A stretch of 38,625 nt of DNA from Gallionella sp. (lineage in GTDB: Bacteria > Pseudomonadota > Gammaproteobacteria > Burkholderiales > Gallionellaceae), in the NCBI GenBank assembly GCA_030681375.1, contig JAUXWM010000050.1, positions 1 through 38,625 of the forward strand, given 5' to 3'. Shown in pieces: positions 34,399-38,625 of this stretch. Both the position numbers and the translations under genes were made by a program. Every line of letters starts with the position of its first letter. Within the stretch, counting starts at the first letter, position 1. The notes beneath the pieces are model-generated. The model was not told the origin of the DNA, ran no database searches, and saw only the letters and a list, made by a program, of their open reading frames with translations.

Positions 34399-34575
34399 AT
34401 GAAAGAAGCCAATGAGCCACAATTTCACGACTTGAAAACTATGTATTTTCCCTATTCAGCTGTTGATGAATTGTATGCTTTGTGCCAAAAATGCAGGCTG
34501 ACAAGCAAAGCAGTGAACGAAGATTTTCTCGATTGCTTTATGGAGCCGTGCTTGAGCGGGTTGCCGCTTCATTAG
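34399..34575 (+). CDS. Possible 58-residue hypothetical protein
   Basis: An open frame from ATG (34399) to TAG (34573-34575), MKEANEPQFHDLKTMYFPYS onward, with four Cys (29, 32, 46, 51) and no recognised family. AAGG lies 5-6 nt upstream. It sits in a 313-bp gap between the mini rod gene and vapC where nothing else is seen. Low G+C for the neighbourhood. May be a remnant or chance. Confidence 0.35.
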   Translation: MKEANEPQFHDLKTMYFPYSAVDELYALCQKCRLTSKAVNEDFLDCFMEPCLSGLPLH

Positions 34576-34618
34576 ACCAGAGAAATCAAAGGCTGGCGTT
34601 ATTGTCTGACTTCATCGC

Positions 34619-35014
34619 TTAGTCGATTAACCGCATGCCGCAATGTTTGGCGGCACCGCGATCGAATGTGCTGGTGTGGCTGCATCCGGCATCATTCGCT
34701 GAGCGCTCGATCAGGCAGTCGGCAAAATCAGTTTTCCCTTCCTTGAATATCCGTACTGCCTTCCATACGCTGTCGGCATTGGCGACGATGATTTCTTTGG
34801 TGCGCAGCAGCGTTTCCAGCACTTCAGAAATTTCGCTTATGCTTGATCCGTAGCAACCGCCCAGCACCCAGACTAATTCCACCACGGAAACTACGCTGAT
34901 GTAGCCGGGCGATTCTACTGTCAAGGACTCGATCAACGTACTTGCCTTGGGTGATTGTTTGGCGTCGTCTTGTGCTATATAGCGAACGAGTACGTTGGTG
35001 TCGAGGCCGATCAT
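34619..35014 (-). CDS. vapC: PIN-domain toxin, VapC-like
   Basis: 131 residues with the PIN ribonuclease acidic set: Asp5 (GLDTNVLVRY), Glu46 (VVELVWVL), Asp96/Asp99 (TDFADCL) and Asp118 (TFDRGA). VapC toxins cut tRNA or rRNA when the antitoxin is lost. Its ATG overlaps the stop of the antitoxin gene by 4 nt. All catalytic residues are present, so it is predicted active. Confidence 0.9.
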   Translation of the reverse strand: MIGLDTNVLVRYIAQDDAKQSPKASTLIESLTVESPGYISVVSVVELVWVLGGCYGSSISEISEVLETLLRTKEIIVANADSVWKAVRIFKEGKTDFADCLIERSANDAGCSHTSTFDRGAAKHCGMRLID

Positions 35015-35253
35015 TTTGCTTTAGCCCCTTGGCTTGCGATCGCCTCGTTCATCTGTTCAATCGTGACGGGCGAAGCAGGTTTTTTTACCATTCCTTTCAG
35101 TGCTTTTACGGATCGCGTAGCGGCTACTAATTCAAAATGTCCGGGTTCTATCTGGATAAATTCCAGTCTGTCTCCGGTCGCGACGCCCAGCGCGGTTCGC
35201 ACGATGGCAGGAATGGTGATTTGGCCTTTGCTGCTCAGGGTCGCAGTTGACAT
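35011..35253 (-). CDS. vapB: AbrB/MazE-type antitoxin, VapB-like
   Basis: 80 residues. N-terminal swapped-hairpin DNA-binding domain (TATLSSKGQITIPAIVRTALGVATGDRLEFI) and a C-terminal tail (about 50-80) for toxin binding. It is expected to neutralise the downstream VapC and repress the operon. AAGGAG is 7 nt before the ATG. TATAAA (minus strand, 35282-35287) may be the -10; a TTGATT -35 lies 15 bp upstream. Confidence 0.9.
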   Translation of the reverse strand: MSTATLSSKGQITIPAIVRTALGVATGDRLEFIQIEPGHFELVAATRSVKALKGMVKKPASPVTIEQMNEAIASQGAKAK

Positions 35254-35361
35254 AAGTAACTCCTTTTTGAATTCGCCTTACTTTATAGCAAGGGATTGTG
35301 AGAATCAAGAAGCCCATATCTCGGCACCGGGCGCAAAATAAGTTGGAGAATTTCGATGGGG

Positions 35362-35391
35362 CTGACGCAGAAGGCGTAAAACCCGTAAAAT
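35362..35391 (+). promoter_or_regulatory. Possible glyQS promoter
   Basis: -35-like CTGACG (35362-35367), 18 bp, -10 TAAAAT (35386-35391), followed by GCGCTCC, a discriminator like that of the rpmB promoter. Confidence 0.5.
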
Positions 35392-35422
35392 GCGCTCCTT
35401 TGCAATTGCTCAAAATCACACG

Positions 35423-36322
35423 ATGCTCACCTTTCAGCAAATCATCCTGACACTACAGAATTATTGGGACAAGCAGGGTTGCGCGCTGCTCCAGCCTTAT
35501 GACATGGAAGTTGGCGCAGGCACCTCGCATACCGCCACTTTTTTGCGCGCACTCGGCCCTGAGCCCTGGCGTGCGGCTTATGTTCAGCCTTCGCGCCGTC
35601 CAAAGGATGGTCGCTACGGTGAAAACCCGAATCGCCTGCAGCATTACTACCAGTTTCAGGTTGTGCTTAAACCCGCCCCTGCCAACATTCTTGAGTTGTA
35701 TCTCGGTTCGCTGGAGGCACTGGGTTTCGATCTCAAACAGAACGACATCCGCTTCGTCGAAGATGACTGGGAGAATCCGACGCTGGGCGCGTGGGGATTA
35801 GGCTGGGAAGTATGGCTGAACGGCATGGAAGTCACCCAGTTCACTTATTTCCAGGAAGTCGGTTCGCTTACCTGCAAGCCGGTGCTGGGCGAGATCACCT
35901 ACGGGCTGGAGCGTCTGGCCATGTACTTGCAGGGCGTCGAGAACGTGTTCGATCTGGTGTGGGCGAAGTACGGCGACACGGTGGTGACCTACCGCGACGT
36001 GTACCACCAGAACGAGGTGGAGCAGTCGAAATACAACTTCGAACATTCCAACGTCGAGATGCTGTTCCGCCATTTCAACGAATACGAGAGCGAAGCCAAG
36101 CGCCTGATGGATGCGGGCTTGCCGCTGCCGGGGTTCGAGATGGTGATGAAGTGCTCGCACACCTTCAACCTGCTGGATGCGCGCGGCGCGATCTCGGTGA
36201 CCGAGCGCGCGGGCTATATTGGCCGCGTGCGCGCGCTGGCACGGCAGGTGGCGCAGGCTTATTACGATTCGCGCGAAGCGCTGGATTTCCCGATGACCAG
36301 GGTCGGAGGGAACGACAAATGA
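35423..36322 (+). CDS. glyQ: GlyQ, glycyl-tRNA synthetase alpha subunit
   Basis: 299 residues, class II synthetase catalytic subunit of the bacterial alpha2-beta2 enzyme. [78 protein letters not shown] and [31 protein letters not shown] carry the class II motifs. I chose the ATG at 35423 from family N-termini; a start at 35390 adds eleven residues overlapping the promoter. The stop overlaps the glyS ATG by 4 nt. Confidence 0.97.
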   Translation: MLTFQQIILTLQNYWDKQGCALLQPYDMEVGAGTSHTATFLRALGPEPWRAAYVQPSRRPKDGRYGENPNRLQHYYQFQVVLKPAPANILELYLGSLEALGFDLKQNDIRFVEDDWENPTLGAWGLGWEVWLNGMEVTQFTYFQEVGSLTCKPVLGEITYGLERLAMYLQGVENVFDLVWAKYGDTVVTYRDVYHQNEVEQSKYNFEHSNVEMLFRHFNEYESEAKRLMDAGLPLPGFEMVMKCSHTFNLLDARGAISVTERAGYIGRVRALARQVAQAYYDSREALDFPMTRVGGNDK

Positions 36323-38472
36323 AACAGACTCTGCTGATCGAACTGCTCACCGAGGAATTGCCGCCCAAGGTGCTGGAAAAACTCTCTACCACGTTTGCCA
36401 ACGAGGTGGCCGCCGCGCTGAAAGAGCAGGCGTTGCTGAGCGAAACCAGCGTTTGTACGCCCTATTGCACGCCGCGCCGCCTGGCGCTGGGCATCACCGA
36501 GGTCGAAGCGCAGCAGCCCGACCGCATCATCGAGCGCAAGGGCCCGGCGGTGGGCGCTGCGCTGGATGCCGAAGGAAAACCGACCAAGGCGCTGGAAGGG
36601 TTCATGCGCTCGGCGGGCGTGGCCAGTCTGGCGCAATTGCAGCGCACGGGCGAAGGCAAGGCGGAATATTTCGCCGCGCGCATCGAGCAGAAGGGCAAGG
36701 CGCTGGACGAATATATTTCCGACATCGTGGCGCAGGCACTGAAGAAGCTGCCGGTGCCCAAGCTGATGCGCTGGGGCGACTCCGAGCACCAGTTTGTGCG
36801 GCCGGTGCACGGCCTGGTCGTCCTGCACGGCAAGCGCGTGGTTGCCGCCGAAGTGCTGGGACTGACCAGCGGCAACGTCACCAGCGGCCACCGCTTTATG
36901 AGCAGCGGACGCATTACCATCGAGAATGCAGACGACTATGAAGCCGTGCTGGCGCGTGACGGACGCGTGGTCGCCAGCTTCGCGCAGCGGCGCGACAGCA
37001 TCGTGGCGCGCCTTGACCAGATGGCCGAAGAGAACGGTGCGATCTGGGTCGGCCATGCCAATTTTGACCTGGAGAAACTGCTCTCGATGTCGAACGAAGA
37101 ACGCAGCGTGCTGAGCGGGCTGCTCGACGAAGTGACCGCGCTGGTGGAGTGGCCCGAGGTGTATGTCGGCGAGTTTGAGAAAGAGTATCTCGACGTGCCG
37201 CAGGAATGTCTGATCCTCACCATGCAGCAGAACCAGAAGTATTTCCCGCTGCTGGATGCGGCTACCGGCAAGTTGCTGAACAAGTTCCTCATCGTCTCCA
37301 ACATGCAGGTGAGCGACCCGCATCACATCATCGAGGGCAACCAGCGCGTGGTGCGTCCGCGTCTGGCCGATGCGCGCTTCTTCTTCAACCAGGACCGCAA
37401 GCAGAAGCTGGAGTCGCGTGTCGAAAAGCTCGGCAACGGGGTCTATCACAACAAGCTCGGCACGCAGTTGCAGCGGGTCGGGCGCATCACCACGCTGGCC
37501 GGCACCATCGCGCGCCTGCTCGAAGCGGACAAGGCCAAGGCTGAACTGGCGGCACGGTTGTGCAAGGCCGACCTGATCACCGACATGGTCGGTGAATTCC
37601 CCTAACTGCAGGGCATCATCGGCCGTTATTACGCCTTCCATGACGGCGAAGACCTGGAAGTGGCGAACGCCATCGAGGCTCACTACCATCCGCGCTTTGC
37701 CGGGGATTCCATCCCCATGGGTGCGGTGGCCTGCGCGGTTGCGCTGGCGGACAAGCTGGAAACGCTGGTCGGCATCTACGGCATCGGCCAGATACCGACC
37801 GGAGACAAGGACCCGTTCGGTCTGCGCCGTCATGCGCTGGGCGTGCTGCGCATCCTGATCGAAACGCCGCTCGACCTGTCGCTGCCCGCGCTGCTCAAGG
37901 CGACGGCGGACAATTTCCCCAAGGGGACGCTGGACGCAATGGTGGCGACCGATGTGGAAAGTTTCATGCTGGATCGCCTGCGCGGCTACCTGCGCGAGCG
38001 CAGCTTCGAGGTGTCGCATATCGAGGCGGTGCTGGCGGTGCTCGACGGCCGTATGCATGAGGTCGTGCCGCGCCTGCAGGCGGTGCGCAGTTTTGCGACG
38101 CTGGAGGCGGCCAAGGACCTGGCGGCGGCGAACAAGCGCGTGCAGAACATCATGCGCAAGAACCACGAAGAGCTGGGCGCGGCGATGGCAAACGCGGTGT
38201 TCGACCCCGCGCTGATGGCAGACGAGGCCGAACGCAATCTGCACCAGTCGCTGATGGACATTACGCCCTTCGTGCAGGGCTATTTCAACCGCGGCGAATA
38301 CGGACAGAACCTCAAGGCGCTGGTCACGCTCAAGCCCTTCATTGATGATTTCTTTGACCAGGTGATGGTGATGGCGGAAGACCGCAAGCTGCGCATCAAC
38401 CGCGCCTTGCTGTTGAAGCAACTCGGCAACCTGATGAACCAGGTGGCGGATATTTCGAAACTGGCAGCATGA
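36319..38472 (+). pseudogene. glyS: glyS, glycyl-tRNA synthetase beta subunit, interrupted by an in-frame TAA
   Basis: The frame starts [20 protein letters not shown] and runs 717 codons to TGA at 38470-38472, normal length for GlyS. Codon 429 (37603-37605) is TAA. The surrounding DMVGEFP-stop-LQGIIGRYYA shows that the lost residue is the Glu of the conserved FPELQG segment, so a single G-to-T change (GAA to TAA) explains it. Both sides keep strong GlyS similarity (HD-type region HYHPRFAGD, GIGQIPTGDKDPFGLRRHALGVLRI, and the C-terminal anticodon-binding half) with no frameshift. The beta subunit binds tRNA and is essential with GlyQ; no second glycyl-tRNA synthetase is in the window. Either a sequence error, a recent mutation, or tolerated readthrough. 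A GTG at 37660 could in principle restart a 270-residue C-terminal piece. Confidence 0.9.
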
Positions 38473-38476
38473 CGGC

Positions 38477-38563
38477 AGTCGTTAGACGTTAGTCGCTAGT
38501 TTGTAGTTAAAACCCGCGCAGCGACAACACCAACTAACGACTAACAACTAACGACTAACGACT
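38477..38563. repeat. Imperfect inverted repeat built of TTAGTCG heptads, after glyS
   Basis: Left arm 38477-38508 and right arm 38532-38563 are 32 nt each and complementary at 26 of 32 positions by my count. They enclose a 23-nt loop and consist of TTAGTCG-like units. The same unit forms the tandem repeat after secF. It could fold into a long hairpin that ends or stabilises the glyS transcript, right before gmhB. Confidence 0.75.
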
Positions 38564-38565
38564 AT

Positions 38566-38625
38566 ATGAAGTTAATCATCCTCGACCGCGACGGCGTCAT
38601 CAATTTCGATTCCGACCAGTTCATC
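38566..38625 (+). CDS. gmhB: GmhB-like HAD phosphatase (N-terminal fragment)
   Basis: Twenty codons before the window edge: MKLIILDRDGVINFDSDQFI. The DRDGVI motif with the nucleophile Asp and acid/base Asp, followed by N-x-D-S, is characteristic of D,D-heptose 1,7-bisphosphate phosphatase, which makes ADP-heptose precursors for lipopolysaccharide. Its place after glyQ-glyS is the standard betaproteobacterial order. The rest lies outside the window. Confidence 0.85.
   Translation, partial: MKLIILDRDGVINFDSDQFI

Noticed and set aside
35791..37605. Apparent 604-codon frame fusing a glyQ out-of-frame segment to glyS
   Set aside because: The first 176 codons are the wrong frame of glyQ; true glyS begins at the ATG at 36319.
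36262..38421. 719-codon open frame on the minus strand opposite glyS
   Set aside because: It mirrors glyS codon structure, is rich in His, Gln and Arg as antisense shadows are, matches no family known to me, and glyQ-glyS similarity is on the plus strand.

Overview
This window looks like a chromosomal segment of a betaproteobacterium. Its queA-tgt-yajC-secD-secF, xseB-ispA-dxs and glyQ-glyS-gmhB gene orders are typical of that class. The product sequences, FolE2-type GTP cyclohydrolase and dispersed intergenic repeats suggest the Nitrosomonadales/Gallionellaceae neighbourhood. That placement is an inference, because no marker gene such as 16S rRNA is present. No CRISPR array or phage is visible. 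The only mobile element is one decayed IS1595-type insertion sequence.

Layout. Positions 1-244 (minus) hold the start of a NUDIX hydrolase and a tRNA-Leu(CAA) with its terminator and promoter. Positions 322-6576 (plus) hold queuosine synthesis (queA, tgt), the Sec accessory complex (yajC, secD, secF) and a DedA membrane protein. Positions 6831-12531 (plus) hold a three-gene signalling block: an HD-GYP response regulator, a diheme cytochrome c peroxidase and a 1186-residue hybrid histidine kinase. A glycine-zipper envelope protein follows. Positions 13421-18593 (minus) hold pstSCAB with a Pho box, preceded by a CorA-family transporter. The IS lies at 18694-19624. Positions 19626-25439 (minus) hold a pyruvate-kinase-like protein, an LpxH-family phosphoesterase, ornithine-lipid genes (olsB, olsA) and a CBS-GGDEF diguanylate cyclase. 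rpmB-rpmG are at 25613-26016 (plus). Positions 26097-28070 (minus) hold four overlapping genes: an EamA transporter, a STAS-like protein, a small unknown and a nucleotidyltransferase. A Rieske oxygenase (minus) diverges from xseB-ispA-dxs-folE2 (plus). Small genes, an orphan mini rod protein and a VapBC pair follow, then glyQ-glyS and the first codons of gmhB.

How the genes fit together. The middle of the window is rich in phosphate-stress and c-di-GMP functions. These are Pho-controlled phosphate uptake, phosphate-free ornithine lipids coupled to a diguanylate cyclase, and an HD-GYP phosphodiesterase next to a redox enzyme and its probable kinase.

The strongest anomaly is an in-frame TAA at codon 429 of glyS, an essential gene whose reading frame is otherwise intact over 717 codons. 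The tRNA-Leu also appears to lack one base in a homopolymer run. Together these raise the question of base-level assembly error versus real mutation. The most interesting functional candidates are the HD-GYP/peroxidase/hybrid-kinase block, the cyclase-ornithine lipid cluster and the nucleotidyltransferase operon.
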